Part shown: positions 1 to 9,166 of the stretch, piece by piece
Numbering within the stretch: the stretch's first letter is position 1
Layout of the letters: each line of letters begins with the position of its first letter
Notes under the pieces: model-generated
Told to the model about the DNA's origin: nothing
Database searches by the model: none
Seen by the model: the letters and a program-made list of their open reading frames with translations, nothing else
DNA from: Streptomyces cyaneus
Lineage (GTDB): Bacteria > Actinomycetota > Actinomycetes > Streptomycetales > Streptomycetaceae
Assembly: GCF_004028635.1 (NCBI RefSeq)
Contig: NZ_ML138679.1
Coordinates: 186,001-250,000, forward strand
Reading direction: 5' to 3'
DNA: 64,000 nt
Program-made: the position numbers and the translations under genes

Positions 1-74
1 AGCTCGACCGCCCGGGAGTAGCCGAAGGCGTCCTCCCACGGCGCGCCCGTCGTGACGCGTCGTACGCCGCTCAC
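1..74 (-). CDS. RidA-like (YjgF/UK114) protein, N-terminal fragment
   Basis: The first 24 codons of a gene running off the left edge. A GTG start at 74 shares bases with the priA stop codon, so it is translationally coupled as the last visible gene of the his operon. The reading begins [20 protein letters not shown], which resembles the N-terminus of RidA-family enamine/imine deaminases; a RidA-like gene commonly follows priA in Streptomyces. Only the beginning is visible, so catalytic residues cannot be checked. The family call rests on a short stretch plus context. Confidence 0.6.
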   Translation of the reverse strand, partial: MSGVRRVTTGAPWEDAFGYSRAVE

Positions 75-796
75 TCGGCTACCGCCTCCAGGGCCTCTTC
101 CAGGGTGAACGCCTTCGCGTACAGGGCCTTCCCGACGATGGAGCCCTCGACACCGAGCGGCACCAGCTCGGCGATGGCCCGCAGGTCGTCCAGGGAGGAG
201 ACGCCGCCGGAGGCGACGACCGGGCGGTCCGTCGCCGCGCAGACGTTGCGCAGCAGCTCCAGGTTCGGGCCCTGGAGCGTGCCGTCCTTGGCGATGTCCG
301 TGACGACGTAGCGGGCGCAGCCCTCGTTGTTGAGGCGCTCCAGCGTCTCGTAGAGGTCGCCGCCGTCACGGGTCCAGCCGCGGCCGCGGAGCGTGGTGCC
401 CCGTACGTCCAGGCCCACCGCGATCTTGTCGCCGTGCTCGGCGATGACCTTGGCGACCCACTTGGGGGTCTCCAGGGCGGCCGTACCGAGGTTCACGCGC
501 GTGCAGCCGGTGGCGAGCGCGGCGGCCAGCGAGGCGTCGTCGCGGATGCCGCCGGACAGCTCGACCTTGATGTCCATCGCCTTCGCGACCTCGGCGATCA
601 GCTCCCGGTTGTCGCCGGTGCCGAAGGCGGCGTCCAGGTCGACCAGGTGCAGCCACTCGGCGCCCGACCGCTGCCACGCCAGGGCGGCCTCCAGCGGGGA
701 GCCGTAGGACGTCTCGGTGCCGGACTCGCCGTGCACGAGGCGGACGGCCTGGCCGTCACGGACGTCGACGGCGGGGAGGAGTTCGAGCTTGGCCAT
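71..796 (-). CDS. priA: Bifunctional phosphoribosyl isomerase PriA (HisA/TrpF)
   Basis: 241 aa (beta/alpha)8-barrel isomerase acting on ProFAR in histidine synthesis. In actinobacteria that lack a separate trpF, the same enzyme also isomerises phosphoribosyl anthranilate for tryptophan. Visible landmarks are the first strand [15 protein letters not shown] with the conserved acid Asp11, the motif [15 protein letters not shown] with the second acid at Asp171, and a C-terminal phosphate-binding segment VASGGVSS. Full family length. The ATG lies 4 nt after the hisH stop codon. Dual function is inferred from family and lineage, because HisA and PriA cannot be told apart by motif alone. Confidence 0.95.
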   Translation of the reverse strand: MAKLELLPAVDVRDGQAVRLVHGESGTETSYGSPLEAALAWQRSGAEWLHLVDLDAAFGTGDNRELIAEVAKAMDIKVELSGGIRDDASLAAALATGCTRVNLGTAALETPKWVAKVIAEHGDKIAVGLDVRGTTLRGRGWTRDGGDLYETLERLNNEGCARYVVTDIAKDGTLQGPNLELLRNVCAATDRPVVASGGVSSLDDLRAIAELVPLGVEGSIVGKALYAKAFTLEEALEAVAE

Positions 797-800
797 GTCT

Positions 801-1445
801 CTACAGGGTTCCGATCCAGTTGGTGAGCAGCTGCGCTCCGGCGTCGCCGGACTTCTCGGGGTGGAACTGCGTGGCCCACAGGGCGCCGTTCTCGACGGCG
901 GCCACGAAGGGCTTGCCGTGCGTCGACCAGGTGACCATCGGGGCTGTCATCAGCGGGTTCTCGGTCTCCAGGGTCCAGTCGTGGACGGCGTAGGAGTGCA
1001 CGAAGTAGAAGCGCGCGTCCGCGTCCAGGCCGGAGAACAGCTCGGTGCCGGGCGCCACGTCCACGGTGTTCCAGCCCATGTGGGGCACGATGTCGGCCTG
1101 GAGCGGCTCGACCGAGCCGGGCCACTCGCCGAGGCCCTCGGTCTCGACGCCGTGCTCGATGCCCCGCGCGAACAGGATCTGCATACCGACGCAGATGCCC
1201 ATCACCGGGCGCCCACCGGACAGCCGCCGCTCGACGACCCAGTCGCCGCGCGCCTCCTTCAGGCCCTGCATACAGGCCGCGAAGGCGCCGACGCCGGGCA
1301 CCAGCAGGCCGTCGGCGTTCATGGCTTTGTCGAAGTCGCGGGTGATCTCGACGTCGGCTCCCGCGCGCGCGAGGGCGCGTTCGGCGGAGCGGACGTTGCC
1401 GAAGCCGTAGTCGAAGACGACGACCTTCTTCGAGACGGTGCTCAT
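801..1445 (-). CDS. hisH: Imidazole glycerol phosphate synthase subunit HisH (glutaminase)
   Basis: 214 aa class I glutamine amidotransferase that supplies ammonia to HisF, forming IGP and AICAR. The N-terminus [13 protein letters not shown], the nucleophile region [14 protein letters not shown] (catalytic Cys) and the histidine motif [12 protein letters not shown] are all present. The ATG at 1445 was chosen because it overlaps the TGA of the preceding 54-aa gene (TGATG). An in-frame start 14 codons upstream would only add residues unlike the family. HisF is not in this window. Confidence 0.95.
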   Translation of the reverse strand: MSTVSKKVVVFDYGFGNVRSAERALARAGADVEITRDFDKAMNADGLLVPGVGAFAACMQGLKEARGDWVVERRLSGGRPVMGICVGMQILFARGIEHGVETEGLGEWPGSVEPLQADIVPHMGWNTVDVAPGTELFSGLDADARFYFVHSYAVHDWTLETENPLMTAPMVTWSTHGKPFVAAVENGALWATQFHPEKSGDAGAQLLTNWIGTL

Positions 1446-1609
1446 CAGTTCCACACCTCCAGCCTCAGGATGCCCGCGACGAGACACATCGAGGCGCCGA
1501 TCGAGAGCAGCACGATCAGGCTTCTCGGCATCTGCTGCTTCGCGAAGGAGATGATCCCGCCGACGAGGAAGAGGCCGACGACGATCAGGACCGTGGAAAG
1601 GCCGTTCAC
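1445..1609 (-). CDS. 54-aa two-helix membrane protein inside the his operon
   Basis: Small protein beginning at a GTG that overlaps the hisB stop codon and ending in a TGA that overlaps the hisH ATG, so it is coupled on both sides. It is almost wholly hydrophobic: helix 1 covers about residues 4-22 ([20 protein letters not shown]), a short basic loop KQQMPRS follows, then helix 2 covers residues 31-49. No catalytic motif is visible. The double overlap and consistent membrane character argue that it is real. Its role is unknown; a link to histidine synthesis is only positional. Confidence 0.8.
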   Translation of the reverse strand: MNGLSTVLIVVGLFLVGGIISFAKQQMPRSLIVLLSIGASMCLVAGILRLEVWN

Positions 1610-2199
1610 AGCGCGCCCTTCGTGGAGGGCAGGATGCCGGCCGCGCGCGGGTCGCGCTCGGACGCGTACCGCAGGGCCCGGGCCAGCGCCTTGAACTGGC
1701 ACTCCACGATGTGGTGGGCGTTGCGCCCGTACGGCACGTGCACGTGCAGCGCGATCTGGGCCTGGGCGACGAAGGACTCCAGGATGTGCCGGGTCATCGT
1801 CGTGTCGTACTCGCCGATCATCGGCGCCATCTTCTCGGGCTCGGTGTGCACGAGGTACGGGCGGCCGGACAGGTCGACGGTGACCTGGGCGAGGGACTCG
1901 TCCAGCGGGACCGTGCAGTTGCCGAAGCGGTAGATCCCCACCTTGTCGCCGAGCGCCTGCTTGAAGGCGGCGCCCAGCGCGAGGGCGGTGTCCTCGATGG
2001 TGTGGTGCGAGTCGATGTGCAGGTCGCCCTCGGTCTTGACCGTGAGGTCGAACAGGCCGTGGCGGCCGAGCTGGTCGAGCATGTGGTCGTAGAACCCGAC
2101 ACCGGTCGACACATCGACTTTCCCGGACCCGTCGAGGTCGATCTCGACGAGGACCGAGGTCTCCTTCGTCACCCGCTCTATGCGGCCTACGCGGCTCAT
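1606..2199 (-). CDS. hisB: Imidazoleglycerol-phosphate dehydratase HisB
   Basis: 197 aa monofunctional dehydratase converting IGP to imidazole acetol phosphate, Mn-dependent. The metal-ligand motifs are visible: [28 protein letters not shown] and, near the C-terminus, the second set in [20 protein letters not shown]. No phosphatase domain is fused, as is usual outside enterobacteria. The ATG at 2199 was chosen because it overlaps the hisC TGA (ATGA) and starts [15 protein letters not shown]; the upstream in-frame start lacks support. The stop overlaps the GTG of the 54-aa gene. Confidence 0.96.
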   Translation of the reverse strand: MSRVGRIERVTKETSVLVEIDLDGSGKVDVSTGVGFYDHMLDQLGRHGLFDLTVKTEGDLHIDSHHTIEDTALALGAAFKQALGDKVGIYRFGNCTVPLDESLAQVTVDLSGRPYLVHTEPEKMAPMIGEYDTTMTRHILESFVAQAQIALHVHVPYGRNAHHIVECQFKALARALRYASERDPRAAGILPSTKGAL

Positions 2200-3335
2200 G
2201 CGCTCTGCTCCTTCGGGGGCGTGGGGACGTCCCCCACAAGACACTGCAACTCACGGACCGCGTCGAGGAACGCGTCGTTCTCTTCGGGGGTTCCCGCGGT
2301 CACGCGCAGCCAGCCCGGCACGCCGTTGTCCCGGACCAGGACGCCCCGGTCGAGGATCTTCTGCCAGACGGCGTGGCTGTCGTCGAAACGCCCGAACTGT
2401 ACGAAGTTGGCGTCCGACGCGGTCACCTCGTAGCCGATCGCCAGCAGCTCGGTGACCAGCCGGTCCCGCTCCGCCTTCAGCTGCTCGACGTACTTCAGCA
2501 GCGTGTCGGTGTGCTCCAGGGCGGCCAGGGCGGTCGCCTGGGTGACGGCCGAGAGGTGGTACGGCAGCCGTACGAGCTGGACGGCGTCCACGACCGCCGG
2601 GTGCGCGGCGAGATAGCCGAGGCGCAGGCCGGCCGCGCCGAAGGCCTTCGACATCGTCCGGGAGACGACGAGATTCGGCCGGCCTTCGATCAGCGGCAGC
2701 AGCGAGTCGCCGTGGCTGAACTCGATGTACGCCTCGTCGACCACGACCATCGACGGCTTGGCCGCCTGCGCGGCCTCGTACAGCGCGAGGACGGTCTCCG
2801 GCGGGACCGCGGTGCCCGTGGGGTTGTTGGGCGTGGTGATGAACACGATGTCCGGCCGGTGCTCGGCGATAGCCTTCTCGGCGGCGGCGAGGTCGATGGT
2901 GAAGTCCTCGTTGCGCGGGCCGGAGATCCAGCCCGTGCCGGTGCCGCGCGAGATGAGGCCGTGCATCGAGTACGACGGCTCGAAGCCGATGGCCGTACGG
3001 CCCGGTCCGCCGAAGGTCTGCAGCAGCTGCTGGATGACCTCGTTGGAGCCGTTGGCGGCCCAGACGTTGGCCAGACCGACCTCGTGGCCGGAGGTGTCGG
3101 TGAGGTACTTGGCGAGCTGGGTGCGCAGCTCGACCGCGTCCCGGTCCGGGTAGCGGTTGAGGTTCCGGGCCGCCTCGCGCACCCGCTCGGCGATCCGCTC
3201 GACCAGCGGCTCGGGCAGCGGGTAGGGGTTCTCGTTGGTGTTCAGCCGTACGGGTACGTCGAGTTGGGGCGCGCCATAAGGGGACTTGCCGCGCAGCTCG
3301 TCCCGTACGGGGAGATCGTCGATTCCGAAGTTCAC
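2196..3335 (-). CDS. hisC: Histidinol-phosphate aminotransferase HisC
   Basis: 379 aa PLP enzyme of aminotransferase class I/II that converts imidazole acetol phosphate and glutamate to histidinol phosphate. Landmarks are the substrate segment [45 protein letters not shown] and the Schiff-base lysine region [17 protein letters not shown]. The GTG at 3335 shares bases with the hisD stop codon and gives [16 protein letters not shown]. The open frame continues far upstream through hisD, but only as a high-GC shadow. The stop overlaps the hisB start. Confidence 0.95.
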   Translation of the reverse strand: MNFGIDDLPVRDELRGKSPYGAPQLDVPVRLNTNENPYPLPEPLVERIAERVREAARNLNRYPDRDAVELRTQLAKYLTDTSGHEVGLANVWAANGSNEVIQQLLQTFGGPGRTAIGFEPSYSMHGLISRGTGTGWISGPRNEDFTIDLAAAEKAIAEHRPDIVFITTPNNPTGTAVPPETVLALYEAAQAAKPSMVVVDEAYIEFSHGDSLLPLIEGRPNLVVSRTMSKAFGAAGLRLGYLAAHPAVVDAVQLVRLPYHLSAVTQATALAALEHTDTLLKYVEQLKAERDRLVTELLAIGYEVTASDANFVQFGRFDDSHAVWQKILDRGVLVRDNGVPGWLRVTAGTPEENDAFLDAVRELQCLVGDVPTPPKEQSA

Positions 3336-4657
3336 TTGCTCGTCGGTACCTTCCACCCGAACCTTGCCTTGATCGCCGCGCCGTGCGCGGGCAGGTCCTC
3401 CGCCTCCGCCAGCGTGACCACGTGATGCGCCACGTCCGCCAGCGCGTCCTTCGTGTAGTCGACGATGTGGATGCCGCGCAGGAAGGACTGGACGGACAGG
3501 CCGGAGGAGTGGCAGGCGCAGCCGCCGGTCGGCAGCACGTGGTTGGACCCGGCGGCGTAGTCGCCGAGTGAGACCGGCGCCCATGGGCCGATGAAGATCG
3601 CGCCGGCGTTGCGCACCCGGTCGGCCACGGCGGCCGCGTCGGCCGTCTGGATCTCCAGGTGCTCGGCGCCGTACGCGTCGACGACCCTGAGCCCCTCGTC
3701 GACCCCGTCGACCAGGACGATCGCGGACTGCCTGCCCCCCAGGGCCGGGACGATCCGGTCGTCGATGTGCTTGCTGGCCGCGACCTGCGGCTCCAGCTCC
3801 TTCTCCACCGCGTCCGCGAGTTCGACGGAGTCGGTGACGAGGACGGCGGCGGCGAGCGGGTCGTGCTCGGCCTGGCTGATCAGGTCGGCGGCGACATGCA
3901 CCGGGTCGGCGGTGGAGTCGGCCAGGATCGCGATCTCGGTCGGGCCCGCCTCGGCGTCGATGCCGATCTTGCCGGTGAAGTAGCGCTTGGCGGCGGCGAC
4001 CCAGATGTTGCCGGGGCCGGTGACCATGTTGGCGGGCGGGCAGGACTCGGTGCCGTACGCGAACATAGCGACGGCCGTGGCGCCGCCGGCGGCGTACACC
4101 TCGTCGACGCCGAGCAGCGCGCACGCGGCGAGGATCGTCGGGTGCGGCAGACCGCCGAACTCGGCCTGGGCAGGTGAGGCGAGGGCGATCGACTCGACGC
4201 CGGCCTCCTGGGCCGGGACGACGTTCATGATCACGGACGACGGGTAGACCGACCGGCCACCGGGCGCGTAGAGCCCGACCCGGTCGACCGGCACCCACTT
4301 CTCGGTGACCGAGCCGCCGGGCACGACCTGCGTGGTGTGCGTCGTACGGCGCTGCTCGCGGTGGACGAGACGGGCGCGGCGGATGGACTCCTCCAGTGCC
4401 GCGCGCACGGCGGGGTCGAGCTCCGCGAGGGCCTTTTCCAAAGCCTCCGCCGGGACCCGCACCGACTCCAGGCGCACCCCGTCGAACTTCTCCGCGAAGT
4501 CGATCAGCGCCGCGTCGCCCCGATGATGCACGGCCTCGCAGATCGGACGCACCTTCTCCAGGGCGGCCTGAACGTCGAAGTCGGCTCGGGGCAGCAGGTC
4601 GCGCAGGGCGGGGCCCTCGGGAAGGGCGTCGCCGCGCAGATCGATTCGGGAGATCAC
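3332..4657 (-). CDS. hisD: Histidinol dehydrogenase HisD
   Basis: 441 aa NAD- and zinc-dependent enzyme oxidising histidinol to histidine in two steps. First gene of the operon. Conserved stretches include [56 protein letters not shown] and the C-terminal [20 protein letters not shown]. The GTG at 4657 ([10 protein letters not shown]) matches the usual family N-terminus; an ATG 16 codons earlier would add non-conserved residues. The upstream 181-bp divergent spacer should carry the operon promoter. Confidence 0.95.
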   Translation of the reverse strand: MISRIDLRGDALPEGPALRDLLPRADFDVQAALEKVRPICEAVHHRGDAALIDFAEKFDGVRLESVRVPAEALEKALAELDPAVRAALEESIRRARLVHREQRRTTHTTQVVPGGSVTEKWVPVDRVGLYAPGGRSVYPSSVIMNVVPAQEAGVESIALASPAQAEFGGLPHPTILAACALLGVDEVYAAGGATAVAMFAYGTESCPPANMVTGPGNIWVAAAKRYFTGKIGIDAEAGPTEIAILADSTADPVHVAADLISQAEHDPLAAAVLVTDSVELADAVEKELEPQVAASKHIDDRIVPALGGRQSAIVLVDGVDEGLRVVDAYGAEHLEIQTADAAAVADRVRNAGAIFIGPWAPVSLGDYAAGSNHVLPTGGCACHSSGLSVQSFLRGIHIVDYTKDALADVAHHVVTLAEAEDLPAHGAAIKARFGWKVPTSK

Positions 4658-4698
4658 GGGCTCAATTCTCTCAGACCAGGGTTCGGCGTCGTTCGCGC

Positions 4699-4715
4699 GT
4701 ATCAATGGCTGATAC
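4699..4715. promoter_or_regulatory. Inverted repeat in the hisD / 4839 divergent spacer
   Basis: GTATCA, five bases, TGATAC: a perfect 6-bp dyad in an otherwise GC-rich 181-bp divergent spacer, 41 bp upstream of the hisD start. It could be an operator for the his operon or part of its core promoter. The regulator is unknown. Confidence 0.4.
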
Positions 4716-4838
4716 AGATCCCTCCGAAGATCCCACGGGAACCCGGAAGATCATCGTCACGTCTGGCGTTCGTGGTGTCACTCAGCGGGCATGAACAGTT
4801 GTACGAACCCATGAGTAGATGAGGGGGATGGGCGAAAC

Positions 4839-6428
4839 GTGACCGAAGGTGCCGGCCTCCGTGACGGAGACCTGCCGGACGACCTGCCGAACGACCTGAC
4901 CGCCGCCGAACTCGGCATGTGGCAGGCCTTCCGCAACGGCAGCGTGTACGACCTGAGCAGCGGCGACACGGTCGTCGACGATCCGCACGGCGGGCATCCC
5001 TGGGGAGACGAGCGGACGGTACGCGCGCGGATCATCTGCTGGCTGCTGCTGGACGGACCGCCCGCCCTCGCGGGCCGGGTGTCGTCGCTGAAGCTCGTCG
5101 GCGTGCGGATCAGCGACACGATGGACCTCGCGGGCGGCACGGTGGTGCCGTACGTGGAGATGCGCGGCTGCCGCTTCGACCAGGAGATCCGGCTGCCGGA
5201 GGCCCGCTTCACGACCGTGCGGCTGGTGGACTGTGCGGTGCCGCGGCTGGAGGCGGCCCGGGTGCACACCGAGGGTGACCTGCATCTGCCGCGCTGCCGC
5301 TTCCAGGGCGGCATCCGGCTCACCGACGCGCAGATCGGCACGGATCTGCTGCTCAACCAGGCGATCGTCTACCGCGACCGCAGCGGCCGCTCGATCGCCG
5401 CGGACGGCATCAGCGTCGGCCAGGACCTGCAGGCCGAGATGCTGGAGTCGCACGGCGAGCTGAGTCTGCGCGGCGCCACCATCGGCGTGTCGCTGAGCCT
5501 GCGGGGCGCGCGGCTGGTCAACCCGTACACCCGGCTCGCGCTGAACGCCCCCCAGCTGACCGTCGGGCGCACGCTGTATCTGACCCCGGCGGGCGTCGGC
5601 AGTCCACTGCTGAGCGGCCGTACACCCGCGCGCGGGACGCGCATCCAGCGGTTCGCGTGCCAGGGCGGCGTCCGGCTGGACGACGGGCGGTTCGGGGACG
5701 CGGTCGACCTGGAGCGGGCCCGGTTCACCTTCAGCGACGAGCAGGAACTGTCCCTGCGCCGCATCCAGACGCCCGAGCTGCGCTTCCTCGGGGAGCGGCC
5801 GGAACGCGGCCGGGTGGTGCTGTCGGGGGCGCGGGTCGTCAACCTGATGGACCGGGCCGACGCCTGGCCGGGCCCAGGTCTGCTGCACATGGGCGGCTTC
5901 AGCTACGAGAACCTCGTGCCGCGCGGCCCGTTCCCGCTGGAGCGACGGCTGGAGTGGGTGGCCGCCGCGACCGCCGAGTACAACCCGGAGCCGTACGAGC
6001 GACTGGCCGCCGTTTTGCGCAACGGCGGTGAGGACGAGGACGCGCGCGAGGTGCTGCTCGCCAAGCAGCGCCGGCGCCGCGAGACGCTGCCGCCCGCGGC
6101 CAAGCTGTGGGGGTACGCGCAGGACTGGATGGTCGCCTACGGCTATCGGCCGGGCCGCGCCGCGGTGTGGATGGCGGTGCTGTGGGCGGCGAGTTCGGTG
6201 GCCTTCGCCTACGCCGACCATCCCCCGATCAAGGGCAGCGAGCATCCGACGTGGAATCCGGCCCTGTTCGCCCTCGACCTGCTGCTTCCGGTCATCGACC
6301 TGGGCCAGGTCGGCTTCTGGCAGCTGAGCGGCGGCTGGCAGTGGCTGGCCGCGGCGATGATCCTGCTGGGCTGGATCCTGGCCACGACGGTGGCGGCGGG
6401 GGCGACACGAACGCTGCGGCGGAGCTGA
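4839..6428 (+). CDS. Membrane-anchored repeat protein (often labelled membrane-associated oxidoreductase)
   Basis: 529 aa. Residues about 75-300 show recurring short units of the type xLxxARF, GDLHLPRCRF, GGIRLTDAQI and GVRLDDGRF, spaced about 20 residues apart and reminiscent of pentapeptide-like right-handed beta-helices. The C-terminus has two hydrophobic segments (about 437-455 and 495-522) ending in basic residues. No Rossmann motif, cofactor site or redox cysteine pair is evident, so the oxidoreductase name used in related genomes looks unsupported. GTG start at 4839, with a GAGGGGGATGGG stretch about 8 nt upstream. It is divergent from the his operon. Confidence 0.8.
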   Translation: MTEGAGLRDGDLPDDLPNDLTAAELGMWQAFRNGSVYDLSSGDTVVDDPHGGHPWGDERTVRARIICWLLLDGPPALAGRVSSLKLVGVRISDTMDLAGGTVVPYVEMRGCRFDQEIRLPEARFTTVRLVDCAVPRLEAARVHTEGDLHLPRCRFQGGIRLTDAQIGTDLLLNQAIVYRDRSGRSIAADGISVGQDLQAEMLESHGELSLRGATIGVSLSLRGARLVNPYTRLALNAPQLTVGRTLYLTPAGVGSPLLSGRTPARGTRIQRFACQGGVRLDDGRFGDAVDLERARFTFSDEQELSLRRIQTPELRFLGERPERGRVVLSGARVVNLMDRADAWPGPGLLHMGGFSYENLVPRGPFPLERRLEWVAAATAEYNPEPYERLAAVLRNGGEDEDAREVLLAKQRRRRETLPPAAKLWGYAQDWMVAYGYRPGRAAVWMAVLWAASSVAFAYADHPPIKGSEHPTWNPALFALDLLLPVIDLGQVGFWQLSGGWQWLAAAMILLGWILATTVAAGATRTLRRS

Positions 6429-6562
6429 CCCGCCACGCGAACGCGTACAACCATCACCGCTCGCGGGTCGTCTCTAGACCGCAACCATTAAATTGAGCAA
6501 CCACAACGGCGAGAACTCGGTCCGCGAGAGCGGCGCCGGTTTAGGCGCAAAAGGGTGTCACC

Positions 6563-7597
6563 ATGGCTCTGCCGCTCCCGTTCGGCCGCGCGTCCCGGCC
6601 GGCAAGGACCGTAGAACACCCCGCCGTCGGTCTCCCCGCCGACGCCGAGGTGCTCCTCGACGCGCCCGACGACCGCCTCGGACCCGCGCTGGTCGCGGCC
6701 GGGCGGGGCGCGTACGAGGCCGCCGCCGAGTTGCTCGGCGCCACCCGGCTGAACGCGCAGTGGGAGTACCGCGACGGGTACGCGCTGCGCCTGGCCGCCT
6801 TCGCACGCTCACGGCCGGAGTGGCTGGAGGCCTGGTCCGCGGCCGCCCCGAACGATCCGGACGCGCTGCTGGTCCGGGCCCAGCTGGCGGTGGACCGCGC
6901 CTGGCAGTCCCCTGCCCGGGCCGAGCTGCTGCGCGGGGTGAGCCCGCTGATCACCGCCGCCGCCCGCGCCGACGCCCGCGACCCGGTGCCGTGGCGGATC
7001 GCACTGGACCACGCGCGCGGCTCACGCGCCGGGCACACGTACTTCGGAGAGCTGTGGGAGGCGGCACTGCGCCGCGCCCCGCTCCACTACGGCTGCCATG
7101 TCGCCGCCCTGCGCTACCTCGCCTCGTCCTGGCACGGCTCCCACCGGGAGTGCCTGGACTTCGCCGACCGGGCCGCGCAGGACGCCCCGGCCGACTCCCT
7201 CGTGCAGGCGCTGCCGACCCGGGCCGTCCTCGCCTACCTGAACGACGGCTGCGGCCCGGGCGTGTCGCCGGATCGACTGGACGCGGCGGCCGACCGGGCG
7301 ATCGCGCTCTCCGCCCGGTTCCCGGCCGCCGATCTCTGGCCCGCCGCGATCCGCAACAAGCTGACGTACGTCCTGGTACAGCTGGGCCGCTGGGAGGACG
7401 CCCTGGAGCAACTGCGCCTGATCGGCCCGTACGCCACCTCCTTCCCGTGGAGCCGGTTGTCGGACGATCCGCTGGGCCGGTTCCTGGAGGTGCGCGACGA
7501 AGTACGGCAGCGGACGACCTCCGCTCCGCCCCGGAGCGGGGGCGCCGGTCATCCACGAAGTGGGCACGCCGGACGCGTTCACTCCGGCGACCACTAG
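6563..7597 (+). CDS. Hypothetical protein, alpha-helical, possibly TPR-like
   Basis: 344 aa, not assigned to a family. Composition is rich in Ala, Leu, Arg and Trp, with repeated helical blocks (ALVAAGRGAYEAAAELLGA, WEYRDGYALRLAAFARSRP, CLDFADRAAQDAPAD, LTYVLVQLGRWEDALEQLRL) that look like tetratricopeptide-style helix pairs. No signal peptide or membrane segment. The last 25 residues are low complexity. ATG at 6563 follows an AAGGGTG stretch. The stop lies 11 bp before the LON-domain gene, so the two are probably co-transcribed. Confidence 0.8.
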   Translation: MALPLPFGRASRPARTVEHPAVGLPADAEVLLDAPDDRLGPALVAAGRGAYEAAAELLGATRLNAQWEYRDGYALRLAAFARSRPEWLEAWSAAAPNDPDALLVRAQLAVDRAWQSPARAELLRGVSPLITAAARADARDPVPWRIALDHARGSRAGHTYFGELWEAALRRAPLHYGCHVAALRYLASSWHGSHRECLDFADRAAQDAPADSLVQALPTRAVLAYLNDGCGPGVSPDRLDAAADRAIALSARFPAADLWPAAIRNKLTYVLVQLGRWEDALEQLRLIGPYATSFPWSRLSDDPLGRFLEVRDEVRQRTTSAPPRSGGAGHPRSGHAGRVHSGDH

Positions 7598-7608
7598 GCT
7601 TTGGCGCC

Positions 7609-8346
7609 GTGACCGTCCGCCTTCCGCTCTTCCCCCTGAACTCGGTGCTGTTCCCGGGGCTCGTGCTGCCGCTGAACGTCTTCGAGGAGCGCTATCGCGC
7701 CATGATGCGCGATCTGCTGAAGACCCCCGAGGAGGAACCGCGCCGTTTCGCCGTCGTGGCGATCCGTGACGGCCACGAGGTGGCCCAGAGCGCCCCCGGC
7801 ATGCCGGACCCCACGTCCATCCCCGAGCGCGGCCCCGCGGCGGGCTTCGGCGCCGACCCGATCAAGGCCTTCCACGGGGTGGGCTGTGTGGCCGACGCTG
7901 CGACGATCCGGGAGCGGGCCGACGGCACCTTCGAGGTGCTGGCGACGGGAACGACGCGGGTACGCCTGCTCTCGGTGGACGCCTCGGGCCCGTTCCTGAC
8001 GGCGGAGCTGGAGGAACTGCCGGAGGAGCCGGGCGACGAGGCGGGAGCCCTGGCCGAAGGGGTGCTGCGCGCGTTCCGCCAGTACCAGAAGCGCCTGGCG
8101 GGCGCCCGTGAACGCTCCCTGTCCACCACGGCCGAGCTCCCGGACCAGCCCTCGGTCGTCTCCTACCTGGTGGCGGCCGCGATGATGCTGGACACCCCGA
8201 CGAAGCAGCGCCTGCTTCAGGCTCCGGACACCGCGTCCCGCCTGCGCGACGAACTGAAACTCCTTCGCTCCGAGACCTCGATCATCCGTACGCTGCCGTC
8301 ACTGCCGGCGTCGGACCTGACGCGCGGCCCGACGAGCCTCAACTGA
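7609..8346 (+). CDS. LON peptidase substrate-binding domain protein
   Basis: 245 aa standalone LON N-terminal domain, without the AAA+ and protease parts of Lon. It opens RLPLFPLNSVLFPGLVLPLNVFEERYRAM, the typical first beta structure of this family, followed by VGCVADAATIRERADGTFEVLATGTTRVRLL and a helical C-terminal half with LSTTAELPDQPSVVSYLVAAAMML. The GTG at 7609 was chosen because the homology begins two residues later. The biochemical role of such free LON domains is unclear. The gene is followed after 27 bp by the ybaK-like gene. Confidence 0.9.
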   Translation: MTVRLPLFPLNSVLFPGLVLPLNVFEERYRAMMRDLLKTPEEEPRRFAVVAIRDGHEVAQSAPGMPDPTSIPERGPAAGFGADPIKAFHGVGCVADAATIRERADGTFEVLATGTTRVRLLSVDASGPFLTAELEELPEEPGDEAGALAEGVLRAFRQYQKRLAGARERSLSTTAELPDQPSVVSYLVAAAMMLDTPTKQRLLQAPDTASRLRDELKLLRSETSIIRTLPSLPASDLTRGPTSLN

Positions 8347-8373
8347 CGCACGCACACTGGGGAACCCGGCCAC

Positions 8374-8880
8374 ATGGCGAAGAAGTCGAAGAAGAACCAG
8401 CAACAAGCGGGCGGCACCCCCGCGACAGTGGCGCTGTCGGCCGCGGGCGTCGCCTACACGATCCACGCCTACGACCACGACCCCTCCCACCCGTCCTACG
8501 GCGAGGAGGCGGCGCAGGCCATGGGCGTCTCCCCGGACCGTGTCTTCAAGACACTCGTGGCAGACGTGGACGGCACCCTCACTGTGGCGGTCGTCCCGGT
8601 GGCGGGCCAGCTGGACCTCAAGGCCCTGGCGGCGGCTGTCGGCGGCAAGCGCGCCGCAATGGCCGACCCCGCCCTGGCCGAACGCACCACGGGCTACGTC
8701 CGGGGCGGCATCTCCCCCTTGGGCCAGCGCAAGAAACTCCCGACCGTCCTGGACGCCTCGGCCTCCACCCACCCCACGATCTGCATCTCGGCGGGCCGCC
8801 GCGGCCTGGAGGTCGAACTCACCCCCGACGACCTCACCAAGCTCACGAACGCGACCCTGGCCCCCATCGGGCGTGCGTGA
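8374..8880 (+). CDS. ybaK: YbaK/EbsC-family Cys-tRNA(Pro) deacylase
   Basis: 168 aa aminoacyl-tRNA editing-domain protein. It matches the free-standing YbaK type, which hydrolyses Cys mischarged on tRNA-Pro in trans. Visible are the conserved lysine context DRVFKTLVADVDGTLTVAVVP, then KRAAMADPALAERTTGYVRGGISPLGQRKKLPTVLD and the C-terminal ICISAGRRGLEVELTPDDL. The N-terminus MAKKSKKNQQQ is basic and probably disordered. ATG at 8374 follows a GGGGAA stretch. Length fits the family. Confidence 0.93.
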   Translation: MAKKSKKNQQQAGGTPATVALSAAGVAYTIHAYDHDPSHPSYGEEAAQAMGVSPDRVFKTLVADVDGTLTVAVVPVAGQLDLKALAAAVGGKRAAMADPALAERTTGYVRGGISPLGQRKKLPTVLDASASTHPTICISAGRRGLEVELTPDDLTKLTNATLAPIGRA

Positions 8881-8921
8881 CCCCTCGACGAACCCGGTCT
8901 CCTCGGTTAAGTACGAGGGAC

Positions 8922-8996
8922 ATGTCGAAGAAAACACGAAAACGCAAGTGGCGCACCAAGAAGGGCCGCTCGAACCACGGCAGCCGCCCGGCATAG
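8922..8996 (+). CDS. 24-aa basic microprotein resembling ribosomal protein bL37
   Basis: ATG at 8922, TAG at 8994-8996, with an ACGAGGGA Shine-Dalgarno just upstream. The product is MSKKTRKRKWRTKKGRSNHG followed by SRPA: 10 of 24 residues are Lys or Arg and there is no acidic residue. The C-terminal SNHGSRPA closely follows the NHG-x-RP ending I recall for bL37, the 24-residue protein found in the mycobacterial large ribosomal subunit. It is too short for standard gene callers. The alternative is a bL37 paralogue rather than the main copy. The assignment is by recalled similarity only. Confidence 0.72.
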   Translation: MSKKTRKRKWRTKKGRSNHGSRPA

Positions 8997-9031
8997 AGAC
9001 CGAGCTTTCACCCGCCACCAACGGGGCTGCA

Positions 9032-9082
9032 CTTCTGGACGCCGGCCCAGTCAATTCAGCCCGTCCGGCGTTCGAGGACGAG
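9032..9082. repeat. Dispersed intergenic repeat, copy 1
   Basis: A 51-bp unit (CTTCTGGACGCCGGCCCAGT ... GGCGTTCGAGGACGAG) found again at 9167-9217 with one base changed (TTCGAGG versus TTTGAGG). The second half, CAGCCCGTCCGGCG plus TTTGAGGACGAG, is a very common intergenic repeat in Streptomyces genomes, and part of it can fold (GACGCCGG with CCGGCGTT). Confidence 0.85.
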
Positions 9083-9166
9083 CTCCGCCATCCCGATCCC
9101 CCACCCACCCGCAGGGGGCTTCACCTCTCGACGCCGTCCCGGCATTTCCGCCCGTCCGGGGCTTCG

